Under the pieces are notes generated by a model. That model was given only the letters and a program-made list of their open reading frames with translations, was not told the origin of the DNA and ran no database searches. Of a stretch of 64,000 nucleotides of DNA, positions 45,082 through 53,323 are shown in pieces. The position numbers and the translations under genes are program-made. Within the stretch, counting starts at the first letter, position 1. The number at the start of each line of letters is the position of its first letter. Source of the stretch: Beijerinckiaceae bacterium (GTDB lineage: Bacteria; Pseudomonadota; Alphaproteobacteria; Rhizobiales; Beijerinckiaceae); the NCBI GenBank assembly GCA_947454485.1, contig CANGJJ010000003.1:186001-250000 (forward strand), given 5' to 3'.

Positions 45082-46233
45082 ATGGCGGCTCCCCGAAGCC
45101 TGATGTTGGTGCTGGCCCTGCTGGGGACCCTCGCGGTCGCCCTCATGGCTTGGCGCATGGTCGAGGCGCCGCCCGAAAGCCTGTCGGGCCGCATTCTCAC
45201 CCGCGCCCAGCCCGCGCCAGTGAGCCCGCCCAAGGTGGAAGCCAAGGTTGAGGCCGAGGTTGAGGCCAAGCAAGAGGCCAAGCAAGAGCCCAAACCAGAG
45301 ACCAAGCCATCACCGCCGCAACTGACCGCTGGCTGGCGCCTGTTGCCGGGGGGCGAGCTGCTGGTGGCAGGCACGACCGCTCCCGGAGCCAAAGTGACCC
45401 TTCTGCAAGAGGGCCAGATCGTCGCTGAAGCTCTGGCGCAAGCCACAGGTGATTTTGTGCTGCTCCCTCCCACGCTCCGGCCCGGTGAGACGCAATTGGT
45501 GCTGCGCGCAGTGAGCGGGGCTGGCGCGGCGCAGGAACAGCTGGTCATCGCCATGCCGGCCCCGGCGACCCCCGCCGCCAACTCAAGCATAGCCTCTCAG
45601 AGCCCCTCAGAGGCCCCTCTAAAGCCCAGCTCAAGTGAGCCAGCTACCCCCCTAGCCGCCTCCCCCAAAGAGCCAGCCAGCGAGGCTCCTAAAGGCTCTG
45701 GTCAAGTTGCCATCACCAGCGCTGAAGCGGGCGGCCGCAGCGCCTTTCAGGCCAGCGGCACGGCCCCGGCCGGATCGCGCCTGCGGTTTTATCTGAATGA
45801 CACTTTCGTGGCCGATGTGACCGCCTCGCCCAAAGGGGCCTGGAGCCTGAAGGTCGAGCGCGGCATGGCCAGCGGCCATTATGAACTGCGCGCCGATGTG
45901 GTGGATGAGGCTGGCAAGGTCAGCGCCCGCGCCGCCGTCCCCTTCGATTATCCTGAAGCCCCGAGCGAGGCCTCCTCCGCCCCCGAAGTTGCGCAGGCAA
46001 GCCCGAGCGCTCCCATTGCACCAGCCATGCCCAGCAAGCCGGGCGAGGCCGTGGTGCCGCAAATCCAGTCCGTGCGGGTGGTCAAGGGTGACAGTCTGTG
46101 GCGCATCAGCCAGCGCGTTCTGGGCGATGGCCAGCGCTATATCCAGATCTATCAGGCCAATGCGGACCAGATCCGCAATCCCAATCTGATCTATCCTGGC
46201 CAAATTCTGGTCACTCCACAGCCAAGCCCGTGA
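45082..46233 (+). CDS. LysM domain protein with membrane anchor and Ig-like repeats
   Basis: A 383-residue envelope protein. Residues 1-24 form an uncleaved membrane anchor or signal (SLMLVLALLGTLAVALMAW). A low-complexity linker rich in Lys, Glu and Pro (residues about 48-78, repeating KVEAKVEAEVEAKQEAK) follows, then two bacterial Ig-like modules (residues about 85-150 and 210-290), a Ser/Pro linker, and a C-terminal LysM (VKGDSLWRISQRVLGDGQRY to PGQILVTP) that should bind peptidoglycan. AAGGGA lies before ATG 45082. Similar proteins are widespread in Hyphomicrobiales. Confidence 0.85.
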   Translation: MAAPRSLMLVLALLGTLAVALMAWRMVEAPPESLSGRILTRAQPAPVSPPKVEAKVEAEVEAKQEAKQEPKPETKPSPPQLTAGWRLLPGGELLVAGTTAPGAKVTLLQEGQIVAEALAQATGDFVLLPPTLRPGETQLVLRAVSGAGAAQEQLVIAMPAPATPAANSSIASQSPSEAPLKPSSSEPATPLAASPKEPASEAPKGSGQVAITSAEAGGRSAFQASGTAPAGSRLRFYLNDTFVADVTASPKGAWSLKVERGMASGHYELRADVVDEAGKVSARAAVPFDYPEAPSEASSAPEVAQASPSAPIAPAMPSKPGEAVVPQIQSVRVVKGDSLWRISQRVLGDGQRYIQIYQANADQIRNPNLIYPGQILVTPQPSP

Positions 46234-46333
46234 AAAGCCGCCGTAACAGGTGCGTTTTCGCCCGCAAAGGCCTATATGGGCTCATCGGCTCGCAACAGAC
46301 TCACAAAAACGCCGCCTCAGGCGCTGGAAGCCT

Positions 46334-48238
46334 ATGACAGATCAATCCATGCCGCACAGCGCGGCCAAGCCCGCAGCGGCCCCTCAGCCCGAACTCTCCC
46401 TCACCCGCACCGTCATGCGGCTCTGGCCCTATGTATGGCCCAAGCACCGCATGGATCTGCGCTGGCGCGCGGGCGCGGCACTCGCGCTTTTGTTCGTCGC
46501 CAAATTCGTCACTTTGGCGGTGCCTTTCTCGTTCAAATGGGCGACCGATGCGCTGACCGAAGGTGGCATTGAACAGCCCGGTCTTTGGACCATTCTGGCA
46601 GGCCCCATCGCGCTCACAATTCTCTACGGTGTGCTGCGCGCTTTCATGCAGCTCTTCACGCAGGCGCGCGATGCGCTCTTTGCCGCCGTCTCGATGAATG
46701 CGGTGCGCCAATTGGCCGAAGCTGTCTTCATCCATCTGCATCAGCTCTCGCTGCGCTTTCATCTGGAGCGCAAGACCGGCGGCCTGACCCGTGTGCTGGA
46801 GCGCGGCCGCACAGCGATCGAACAGATCGTGCGCCTCAGCATGCTCACCGGCATCCCGACCGCTGTGGAATTCACGCTCATTCTTGGTGTGCTCTTTTAT
46901 CAATTCGACTGGCGCTATTCGGTCGTCGTGACTTTGATGATTGCCTGCTATTTGTGGTTCACCACTCTGGCGACCAACTGGCGCATCTCGATCCGTCGCT
47001 CCATGAATGACAGCGATACCGATGCCAATACCAAGGCCATCGACAGTCTGCTGAACTATGAGACGGTGAAATATTTCGGCGCTGAAGAGCGTGAGGCTGA
47101 GCGTTATGATCGCGCTATGGCCCGTTATGAAAAGCTCTCGGTGAATAGCTATATTTCGCTCGCCGTTCTCAACTCCGGCCAAGGCGTCATTTTCACCATC
47201 GGTCTGACGGCTGTGATGGTGATGTGTATTCAAGGCATCCGCGCAGGCACCCATACGATTGGCGACTTTGTGCTCGTCAATGCGATGATGATCCAGCTCT
47301 ACCAGCCACTGAACTTCATGGGCATGCTCTACCGCGAAGTGAAACAGGCTATCATCGACATCGAGACCATGTTCCAGCTGCTCGGCGAACATCCCGAGAT
47401 CAAGGACAAGCCCGGCGCCCCTGCGCTCGAAGTGCGCGCCGGCACGGTGCGTTTCGATGATGTGCATTTTGCTTATGATCCGGTGCGCCCGATCCTGAAG
47501 GGCGTCAGCTTTGAAGTGCCCGCAGGCCAGACCATCGCCATTGTTGGTCCCTCTGGTGCTGGCAAATCGACCTTGTCGCGTTTGCTGTTCCGCTTCTATG
47601 AGCCGCAAGCTGGCCGCATCACCATTGATGGGCAAAATATCTCCGACATCCAGCAGCGCAGCCTGCGCGATGCCATCGGCATGGTTCCGCAAGATACGGT
47701 GCTCTTCAACGACACAATCGCCTACAATATTCGCTATGGCCGCTGGGAAGCTACCGACGCTGAGATCCACGAGGCTGCGCGCCTCGCCCAGATCGACGAT
47801 TTCATCCGCATGGTGCCCGGTGGGTATGATGCGCAAGTGGGTGAGCGCGGGTTGAAACTGTCGGGCGGTGAAAAACAGCGTGTCGCGATTGCGCGCACGA
47901 TTTTGAAAGCTCCCCCGATCCTCGTCCTCGACGAAGCAACCTCCGCGCTCGACACTTTCACCGAACGCGAGATTCAAAGCTCGCTCGACCGTGTCTCCAA
48001 GGGCCGCACCACACTCGTCATCGCCCATCGCCTCTCGACCGTGGTCAATGCCGATGAGATCATCGTGCTTGATCGCGGTGTGATCGCCGAGCGCGGCCGT
48101 CATGATGAGCTGCTCGCCAAGCGCGGCGTCTATGCCGCCATGTGGGATCGTCAACGCGAAGTTGACGCGGCTCAAGAGACCCTGCGCCGTGCTGAGGCCG
48201 AAGAGCCGATCAGCATGAAGGTCAATCTGGCGACCTGA
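46334..48238 (+). CDS. ABC transporter of the Atm1/ABCB7 type (glutathione-compound/iron-sulfur related exporter)
   Basis: A 634-residue half-transporter with N-terminal six-helix transmembrane domain and C-terminal ATPase. The NYETVKYFGAEEREAERYD segment is the mark of Atm1-like exporters, with the helix GQGVIFTIGLTAVMVM. Walker A is VGPSGAGKSTLSRLLF, the ABC signature LSGGEKQRVAIA, Walker B ILVLDEATSALD, and the H-loop AHRLSTV. Atm1 proteins export glutathione-bound metal or sulfur species and help cytosolic iron-sulfur or metal homeostasis. I choose ATG 46334; the longer frame from 46250 is not needed. Confidence 0.93.
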   Translation: MTDQSMPHSAAKPAAAPQPELSLTRTVMRLWPYVWPKHRMDLRWRAGAALALLFVAKFVTLAVPFSFKWATDALTEGGIEQPGLWTILAGPIALTILYGVLRAFMQLFTQARDALFAAVSMNAVRQLAEAVFIHLHQLSLRFHLERKTGGLTRVLERGRTAIEQIVRLSMLTGIPTAVEFTLILGVLFYQFDWRYSVVVTLMIACYLWFTTLATNWRISIRRSMNDSDTDANTKAIDSLLNYETVKYFGAEEREAERYDRAMARYEKLSVNSYISLAVLNSGQGVIFTIGLTAVMVMCIQGIRAGTHTIGDFVLVNAMMIQLYQPLNFMGMLYREVKQAIIDIETMFQLLGEHPEIKDKPGAPALEVRAGTVRFDDVHFAYDPVRPILKGVSFEVPAGQTIAIVGPSGAGKSTLSRLLFRFYEPQAGRITIDGQNISDIQQRSLRDAIGMVPQDTVLFNDTIAYNIRYGRWEATDAEIHEAARLAQIDDFIRMVPGGYDAQVGERGLKLSGGEKQRVAIARTILKAPPILVLDEATSALDTFTEREIQSSLDRVSKGRTTLVIAHRLSTVVNADEIIVLDRGVIAERGRHDELLAKRGVYAAMWDRQREVDAAQETLRRAEAEEPISMKVNLAT

Positions 48239-48534
48239 GCCACGCGCCTTTCGAAACCATGGCCACGTTTGCGCGTTGGTCCATGGGCTTTGCAGGGACA
48301 GGTGAGGCCCCTCGCACCAGAGGCTGGGAGGCGGGCCGGGCGGTCATGACTTTATGATGAGCCTGTCCCAGCAGCAGATTTCGGCTTTTGGGCGCCGGGA
48401 GGAGGCCGTAAGGCCTTGCTCAAAGCGGGGCCTTGAGGCTGGGATGAGGGCTCGGCGGGCGCATGGGCTGTCTGATGTCGTGACTTTTCCCCCATTCGGT
48501 GGCACATAGCCCGCAGCTAGAGCTGGGTGTCTCC
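48239..48534. other. intergenic region upstream of psd
   Basis: No gene is supported here. It holds an imperfect CCATGG...CCATGG inverted repeat (48257-48286) and several GC-rich repeats around AAGGCC/GGCCTT (about 48411-48433). The psd promoter must lie here, but I cannot point to a clear box. Confidence 0.5.
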
Positions 48535-49233
48535 ATGTCAGTCCTCGATTCCGTCCGCAAACAAATCGTCCCGGTCCATCCCGAGGGCTATATTTTCATC
48601 GCCATCTTCGCGGTGGTGTCCCTTGTGCTGCATTCCATCTGGCCGCCGCTGGGCTGGATTGGCGCGGTGCTCACTGTGTGGTGCGCCTATTTCTTCCGCG
48701 ATCCTGTGCGCGTGACCCCGCAGCGCGATGGCCTCGTGGTCTCGCCTGCTGATGGCTATGTCTGCTCGGTCGGTCGCTTCGTGCCGCCCCCTGAGCTTGG
48801 TCTTGGTGATGAGCCCATGCAGCGCGTCAGCGTCTTCATGTCGGTCTTTGATTGCCATGTGAATCGTGCGCCGGTCGCAGGTCGCATCACGCGCATCGCT
48901 TACAAGCCCGGCCTCTTCGTCAATGCCGATCTCGACAAGGCCAGCGAAGACAATGAGCGCAATGGTTTTGTCTTTGAGGCAGCCGATGGCCGCTATGGCG
49001 CGGTGCAGATCGCCGGTCTCATCGCCCGCCGCATTGTCGCTTTCTCGCGCGAGGGTGACACAGTGAGCGCAGGTGATCGCATCGGCCTCATTCGCTTTGG
49101 CTCGCGCGTGGATGTCTATATGCCCGACAGCGCTCGCCCACTTGTGGCTCTTGGCACACAGTGCATCGCTGGCGAGACCGTCATTGCTGATGCGCGTATG
49201 GTGGACGACGGACGCAGCTACAAGGTCGGCTGA
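48535..49233 (+). CDS. psd: phosphatidylserine decarboxylase (short form)
   Basis: A 232-residue inner-membrane proenzyme converting phosphatidylserine to phosphatidylethanolamine. Hydrophobic segments lie in residues 22-52. The core has [23 protein letters not shown], and [16 protein letters not shown], and the self-cleavage Gly-Ser for the pyruvoyl group is in [12 protein letters not shown]. The length is that of the short type found in Rhizobiaceae. pssA follows 17 bases later, so both lipid genes are co-transcribed. The ATG at 48499 is less likely than ATG 48535. Confidence 0.93.
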   Translation: MSVLDSVRKQIVPVHPEGYIFIAIFAVVSLVLHSIWPPLGWIGAVLTVWCAYFFRDPVRVTPQRDGLVVSPADGYVCSVGRFVPPPELGLGDEPMQRVSVFMSVFDCHVNRAPVAGRITRIAYKPGLFVNADLDKASEDNERNGFVFEAADGRYGAVQIAGLIARRIVAFSREGDTVSAGDRIGLIRFGSRVDVYMPDSARPLVALGTQCIAGETVIADARMVDDGRSYKVG

Positions 49234-49250
49234 CCAGTCAGGAGCACGCA

Positions 49251-50102
49251 GTGAGTGAAGGTTTGGACCAGCGAAGCGCAGGCCATGACGACCGTCGGGT
49301 TGACCGGCTGCGTCGCTTCCGCCGCATTCCCATGCGCTTTGTGATCCCCAATCTGGTCACGCTGCTGGCTCTCTGCCTTGGCCTGACCGGTATTCGCTTT
49401 GCTGCCGAAGGCCGCTTTGAATATGCGGTCTATGCCATCGTCTTCGCCGCTATCCTCGATGGGCTTGATGGTCGCATCGCGCGCGCTCTGGAAGGCACCA
49501 GCCGTTTTGGCGCGGAGCTTGATTCGCTCGCCGACTTTGTCGATTTCGGCGTCGCCCCCGCCATGCTGCTTTATTTCTGGGCGCTGCATGAGCACCGCAG
49601 CCTTGGCTGGATCGCCGTGTTGATCTTTGCCATTGCCGCTGCGCTGCGTCTGGCCCGCTTCAATGTCATGGCCGAAGATCCCAATCGTCCGGCCTGGATG
49701 AGCCACTTCTTTGTGGGCATGCCAGCGCCTGCTGGTGCGGTGCTGGTCATGCTGCCGCTCTATCTCCATCTTGGCCTCGGCCTGCCCCAAGACCCCTTCT
49801 ATGTGCGCTTCGAGATCGCTTATGTGCTGCTTGTGGCCTTCTTGATGGCGAGCCGGATCCCGCATTTCTCGGGCAAGAAGATCGGCCGCGTCCCGCGCGA
49901 CTGGTTCGTGCCGGTTCTGCTGGGCGCCATCGCGGTCTTGTTGCTGATCTTCACTTATCCCGCCCAGATGCTGATTGTGCTCAGCCTCGCCTATCTCGGC
50001 CTCATCCCGCTGTCGGTTCATCGCTATCTGGCCTATCAGCGGGCTGACCAGCTGGCCGAAGAGGCCAAAACGGCCTCCAGCCCGCCCTCAGGCTCCGTCT
50101 GA
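49251..50102 (+). CDS. pssA: CDP-diacylglycerol--serine O-phosphatidyltransferase
   Basis: A 283-residue polytopic inner-membrane enzyme making phosphatidylserine from CDP-diacylglycerol. The CDP-alcohol phosphotransferase motif DGLDGRIARALEGTSRFGAE with LDSLAD holds the acidic catalytic residues (residues about 66-93). Eight hydrophobic segments follow in the usual order. GTG start at 49251 with AGGAG upstream. It follows psd directly, and the two enzymes act in reverse order in the pathway. Confidence 0.95.
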   Translation: MSEGLDQRSAGHDDRRVDRLRRFRRIPMRFVIPNLVTLLALCLGLTGIRFAAEGRFEYAVYAIVFAAILDGLDGRIARALEGTSRFGAELDSLADFVDFGVAPAMLLYFWALHEHRSLGWIAVLIFAIAAALRLARFNVMAEDPNRPAWMSHFFVGMPAPAGAVLVMLPLYLHLGLGLPQDPFYVRFEIAYVLLVAFLMASRIPHFSGKKIGRVPRDWFVPVLLGAIAVLLLIFTYPAQMLIVLSLAYLGLIPLSVHRYLAYQRADQLAEEAKTASSPPSGSV

Positions 50103-50237
50103 GGCACACACAGGGCGGCAATATGTGGGCCTAGCCTACAGTCCTGTTCACATTTGTGCGTTTCTGCACTAGGGTCCGCCGCATTCCGTGGCTGGCCCTC
50201 TTTTGGACCGCTGCGTCCCCCAACCTGACGAGTGCAA

Positions 50238-50456
50238 ATGTCGAAAGAAGAACTGCTCGAGTTTCCGGGCATCGTGACCGAACTGCTGCCCAACGCGACC
50301 TTCCGCGTGAAGCTCGAAAATGAGCATGAGATCATTGCTCATACGGCTGGCAAGATGCGCAAGAACCGCATCCGCGTCCTCACGGGCGATCGCGTGCTGG
50401 TTGAGATGACGCCCTATGATCTGACCAAGGGTCGCATCACCTATCGCTTCAAGTAA
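50238..50456 (+). CDS. infA: translation initiation factor IF-1
   Basis: A 72-residue S1-like OB-fold factor that binds the ribosomal A site. The sequence [20 protein letters not shown] and the [20 protein letters not shown] then RITYRFK end is canonical for alphaproteobacteria. ATG 50238 is the conserved start, with an in-frame GTG two codons earlier. It leads the infA-maf-yacG group, a conserved alphaproteobacterial order. Confidence 0.97.
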   Translation: MSKEELLEFPGIVTELLPNATFRVKLENEHEIIAHTAGKMRKNRIRVLTGDRVLVEMTPYDLTKGRITYRFK

Positions 50457-50484
50457 CATGATGCGGGCGCTGGAGGGCTGATCC

Positions 50485-51123
50485 ATGAGCATGGAAGCCA
50501 AGACACAACAGCCCCCGCTTGTGCTCGCCTCCAGCTCGCCGCGCAGGCTTGCCTTGTTGCAGCAGATCGGGCTGGAGCCGACAGCGCTCATTCCAGCAGA
50601 TGTTGATGAGACACCCGGCCGTACCGAACTGCCGCGCTCACTCGCCACACGTTTGGCCAGTGAGAAGGCGCAGGCTGCCTGGCGTGTCGCCCAATCGCGC
50701 GAGGGTGTACAAGGCGCTTATCTGATCGCCGCCGATACGGTGGTGAGTGTGGGCCGCCGCATTCTTCCCAAATGCGAAATCGCCGAAGAGGCGGAAGATT
50801 GTTTGCGCCTCTTGTCTGGCCGCGCACATCGCGTGCACACAGGCGTCAGCATCATCACGCCCAAAGGCACAGAGCGTCGCCGCTTGGTGGAAACACGTGT
50901 GCGCTTCAAGCGCCTCACCAAACATGAGATGGCAGCTTATATCTCTTCAGGAGAATGGCGCGGCAAAGCGGGTGGCTATGCCATTCAAGGCTTCGCAGGG
51001 TCTTTCGTCGTCAAGCTCATCGGATCTTATTCGAATGTGGTGGGCCTGCCGATTTATGAAACCATGAACTTGCTGGGCGGCGAGGGGTTCCCCGTTCTGC
51101 AGTCTTGGCACATCGACGGCTAG
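50485..51123 (+). CDS. maf: Maf family nucleoside triphosphate pyrophosphatase
   Basis: A 212-residue house-cleaning enzyme that hydrolyses non-canonical nucleotides. Family motifs are [39 protein letters not shown], and the C-terminal [20 protein letters not shown] with [20 protein letters not shown] lies before ATG 50485. It sits between infA and yacG, the conserved order. Confidence 0.95.
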   Translation: MSMEAKTQQPPLVLASSSPRRLALLQQIGLEPTALIPADVDETPGRTELPRSLATRLASEKAQAAWRVAQSREGVQGAYLIAADTVVSVGRRILPKCEIAEEAEDCLRLLSGRAHRVHTGVSIITPKGTERRRLVETRVRFKRLTKHEMAAYISSGEWRGKAGGYAIQGFAGSFVVKLIGSYSNVVGLPIYETMNLLGGEGFPVLQSWHIDG

Positions 51124-51126
51124 GTC

Positions 51127-51360
51127 ATGAGCGATCCTGCAAACGACAATATCGGTAAGCTCGACAGGCCTTGCGCCAATTGCGGCAAGCCACAGGTGAA
51201 GGGCTTTGAGCCTTTTTGCTCGGCGCGCTGCAAAGATGTCGATCTCGCGCGCTGGCTCTCGGGTAGCTATGCGATTCCCGTGCAAGATGATGATGACGAC
51301 GAAGATGGTATCGGCCAGTCGGGCGGTGCGTCGAATGGGCCCGCGCTCAACGACAATTAA
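51127..51360 (+). CDS. yacG: DNA gyrase inhibitor YacG
   Basis: A 77-residue zinc-binding protein that binds GyrB. The four-cysteine zinc site is in RPCANCGKPQVKGFEPFCSA with RCKDVDLARWLSG, the family signature. An acidic tail (DDDDDEDGIG) follows. It begins three bases after maf. Its TAA overlaps the soxA stop on the other strand by four bases (TTAA). Confidence 0.93.
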   Translation: MSDPANDNIGKLDRPCANCGKPQVKGFEPFCSARCKDVDLARWLSGSYAIPVQDDDDDEDGIGQSGGASNGPALNDN

Positions 51361-52142
51361 GGTCGCACACCCGGCGCATCCATGATCATGCCGCGTGCGC
51401 GCCACATCAAATAGGCTTCCAGATCGGTCAATTCCGCTGCGCCCAAACCATGCACCTGCGCGCGCATGCCCGTGAGGCAATTGCGCAAGCGCCTCTGCAA
51501 AGAGCCAACACCATTCCACTCCAGCCGATAGATTGGATAGCCGGTAGGATGGCCCTGCGGAATCGTCGCGCCGCCCAGTTTGCGGCTCCAATTATCATCA
51601 TGACAATTGGCGCAGGACAGATTGAGTTGCCCCTGCCGCTGGAAATAGGCCGCACGTCCCCGCTCGATGGAACGCTCCAGCGCTGCATTCTGTGACGGGG
51701 CAATCGGCATGCCGCGCGATTGCAAGGCGAGATAGGCGCTGAGCGCCAGCATGTCTTTCGTCTCGCGGCCAAAGGCCTCAGACTTTTGCTCGCGCGCTTG
51801 GCACAGATTGATACGCTCTTCCAGATCCACCACGCGCTGTGCGGCCACATCATAAGACGGATAGCGCGCTGCCATACCGCGCATGGATTGACGCGCATCG
51901 CCGTGACAATCGGCGCAAGACTTTTTGTCCTCGCCCGCAGGCTTGCGCCACAAGGCCTCCCCGTCGAGCACGCTCAACATGGCAGGATTGGCCATGTCGT
52001 CATCTTGCATGGAGCGGCTTTGTGCGCCCATCATCTCATAGCTCGACTTGCGCTCACTTGGCGCAAGGTCAGACTGCGCGCCAACTGGCACGCTCAGGCT
52101 GAGGCTTGCAGCAAAGACAAGACAAGCGGCGAGACGGTTCAA
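51357..52142 (-). CDS. soxA: sulfur oxidation diheme cytochrome c SoxA
   Basis: A 261-residue periplasmic cytochrome, subunit A of SoxAX, which conjugates thiosulfate (or other sulfur) to SoxY. The signal peptide is MNRLAACLVFAASLSLSVPV. Heme motifs are KSCADCHGDARQSMRGM and NLSCANCHDDNWSRKLGG, and the catalytic Cys is probably in LRNCLTGMRAQVHG (cysteine-persulfide motif). It is the last gene of the eight-gene operon, with no soxB after it. Stop overlaps yacG by four bases. Confidence 0.92.
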   Translation of the reverse strand: MNRLAACLVFAASLSLSVPVGAQSDLAPSERKSSYEMMGAQSRSMQDDDMANPAMLSVLDGEALWRKPAGEDKKSCADCHGDARQSMRGMAARYPSYDVAAQRVVDLEERINLCQAREQKSEAFGRETKDMLALSAYLALQSRGMPIAPSQNAALERSIERGRAAYFQRQGQLNLSCANCHDDNWSRKLGGATIPQGHPTGYPIYRLEWNGVGSLQRRLRNCLTGMRAQVHGLGAAELTDLEAYLMWRARGMIMDAPGVRP

Positions 52143-52145
52143 GTC

Positions 52146-52466
52146 TCACTCCACAACGAGAGTGGCGGTTTCAGTGACGGAGAAACCATTGTCACCCGCC
52201 CAGTGAAATTCCAGCGTACCGCTTTCGGTCGCCAGCGTGGTGAAGGTGATGAAGGGATTGGCGGCCATGGCGGAGGACAGCTCTGCCGCAAAGATCTCAA
52301 CGCCATTATAGGTCACGCGGAATGTGTTGATGATGTCGCGGGGGATGAGTGTGCCATTGAAGGTGACGCGAAAGCCGGTCTCCATCGGATGCGAGATGAG
52401 CGTCTTGATCTCGATGATCTCGCCCTTGGCAGCCTTGGCCGGAACATTGATGAGTGCGCGTGCCAT
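52146..52466 (-). CDS. soxZ: thiosulfate oxidation carrier complex protein SoxZ
   Basis: A 106-residue beta-sandwich partner of SoxY. The sequence ARALINVPAKAAKGEIIEIK, LISHPMETGFRVTF and FITFTTLATESGTLEFHWAG is canonical SoxZ. It has no signal peptide and is probably exported with SoxY. Its ATG overlaps the SoxY stop (TGATG), which couples the two. GGAGG for this start lies inside the end of soxY, so the SoxY C-terminal residues are also the SoxZ ribosome site. Confidence 0.94.
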   Translation of the reverse strand: MARALINVPAKAAKGEIIEIKTLISHPMETGFRVTFNGTLIPRDIINTFRVTYNGVEIFAAELSSAMAANPFITFTTLATESGTLEFHWAGDNGFSVTETATLVVE

Positions 52467-52945
52467 CAGGGAAGATCCTCCAGACAGGCCGCAATGGTGA
52501 CGATGACAAAGGCCTCGCCCGAATAGAACGAGCCATCGCTCATCTGTGCGATGGCGACGATATTTTGTGTGTCAGCGAGGCGAATGCGCGTGGTGATTTG
52601 CGCCCGCCCGGCTCGCGGCCCCAAAGTCATGCTGATGACTTGTGGCTGGGGATTCTTCTCGTTGAAGACGTGAATGGCTTTCACATAATCGGTCGCTGTC
52701 ATCGGGCTCTCAACGCTGATGCCCATGGGCACAGTGCCGCCATTTTCAACGAGCGGTGGCAGGTCGATGGTCACGCGGCCGGGCGTTGGCTTGGCGCCTT
52801 GCAGAATTTTCTGCATGGCCACCGTCATGCTGGCGGGCGTGGCCTGCGCAGGCGCGAGCGTCAGCTTCATCAGCCCCGCTGCCGCAAGGCCGGCACTGCC
52901 AGCCAAAAGCTTGCGCCGTGATGTGTGCATAGACATGGTCCTCAT
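52466..52945 (-). CDS. soxY: thiosulfate oxidation carrier protein SoxY (C-terminal variant)
   Basis: A 159-residue carrier that holds sulfur on a C-terminal cysteine. It has a Tat-type signal (SRRKLLAGSAGLAAAGL). The family marks VEN(G)G, VESPMTATDYVKAIHVFNEK and LGPRAGRAQITTRIRLAD are kept. The normal GGCGG tail is not present: the chain ends TIAACLEDLP, with the cysteine seven residues from the end. This would change how the swinging arm reaches SoxB and SoxAX. The tail codons also contain the SoxZ ribosome site. Homologues in related genera may share this tail; I cannot compare. Confidence 0.92.
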   Translation of the reverse strand: MRTMSMHTSRRKLLAGSAGLAAAGLMKLTLAPAQATPASMTVAMQKILQGAKPTPGRVTIDLPPLVENGGTVPMGISVESPMTATDYVKAIHVFNEKNPQPQVISMTLGPRAGRAQITTRIRLADTQNIVAIAQMSDGSFYSGEAFVIVTIAACLEDLP

Positions 52946-53322
52946 CGCAACGTCATCAAAAAGGCAACCACATCTTCCACCTGCTGGGCGGTGAAGAGCG
53001 TCTTGCCCGCGAAACTGGCACTCACATTCGTGAGCCCCTGTGTCGTATGATACGGGGGCATGATCGTGTCTGGATTAAATTGCCGCGCATCAACAATCCG
53101 TGCGCGCAACTCAGCTTCGCTCCAGCGCGATCCCGCACCGCTCAAATCAGGCGCGAGATTGCCCATGAAGCGCTCATCGGGGAAGGGGCCACTATGGCAG
53201 AGCAGGCAAAGTCCGACTTGCCGGTTCTTGACCAAGGCACGGCCGCGCTCAGCATCTCCCGCTTCCAGCGCGAGGGCAGGGGAGAGGAGCATGAGGCAAG
53301 CGAAGGTGAGATGCGCGCGCAT
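52942..53322 (-). CDS. soxX: sulfur oxidation monoheme cytochrome c SoxX
   Basis: A 126-residue periplasmic cytochrome, partner of SoxA. Signal peptide MRAHLTFACLMLLSPALALE; heme motif CLLCHSGP; SoxX-type RFMGNLAPDLSGAGSRWSEA and ARQFNPDTIMPPYHTT with the axial Met. The start at ATG 53322 lies one base after the flavoprotein stop; a longer frame from 53436 overlaps it and is rejected. Its stop overlaps the SoxY start (ATGA). Confidence 0.92.
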   Translation of the reverse strand: MRAHLTFACLMLLSPALALEAGDAERGRALVKNRQVGLCLLCHSGPFPDERFMGNLAPDLSGAGSRWSEAELRARIVDARQFNPDTIMPPYHTTQGLTNVSASFAGKTLFTAQQVEDVVAFLMTLR

Positions 53323-53323
53323 G

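Noticed and set aside
45235-45300. Short repeats of GAGGCCAAG type in the LysM gene as a possible DNA repeat or CRISPR-like array
   Set aside because: They are in frame and encode a Lys/Glu/Ala linker; no spacer structure or cas genes are present.
46301-48175. 624-residue frame on the minus strand opposite the Atm1-type transporter
   Set aside because: It is a shadow of a gene with all ABC motifs; the predicted chain is His/Asp/Arg-rich without any domain.
48257-48286. CCATGG inverted repeat upstream of psd as a possible operator
   Set aside because: The arms are self-complementary 6-mers with mismatched inner pairs, likely by chance in GC-rich sequence.
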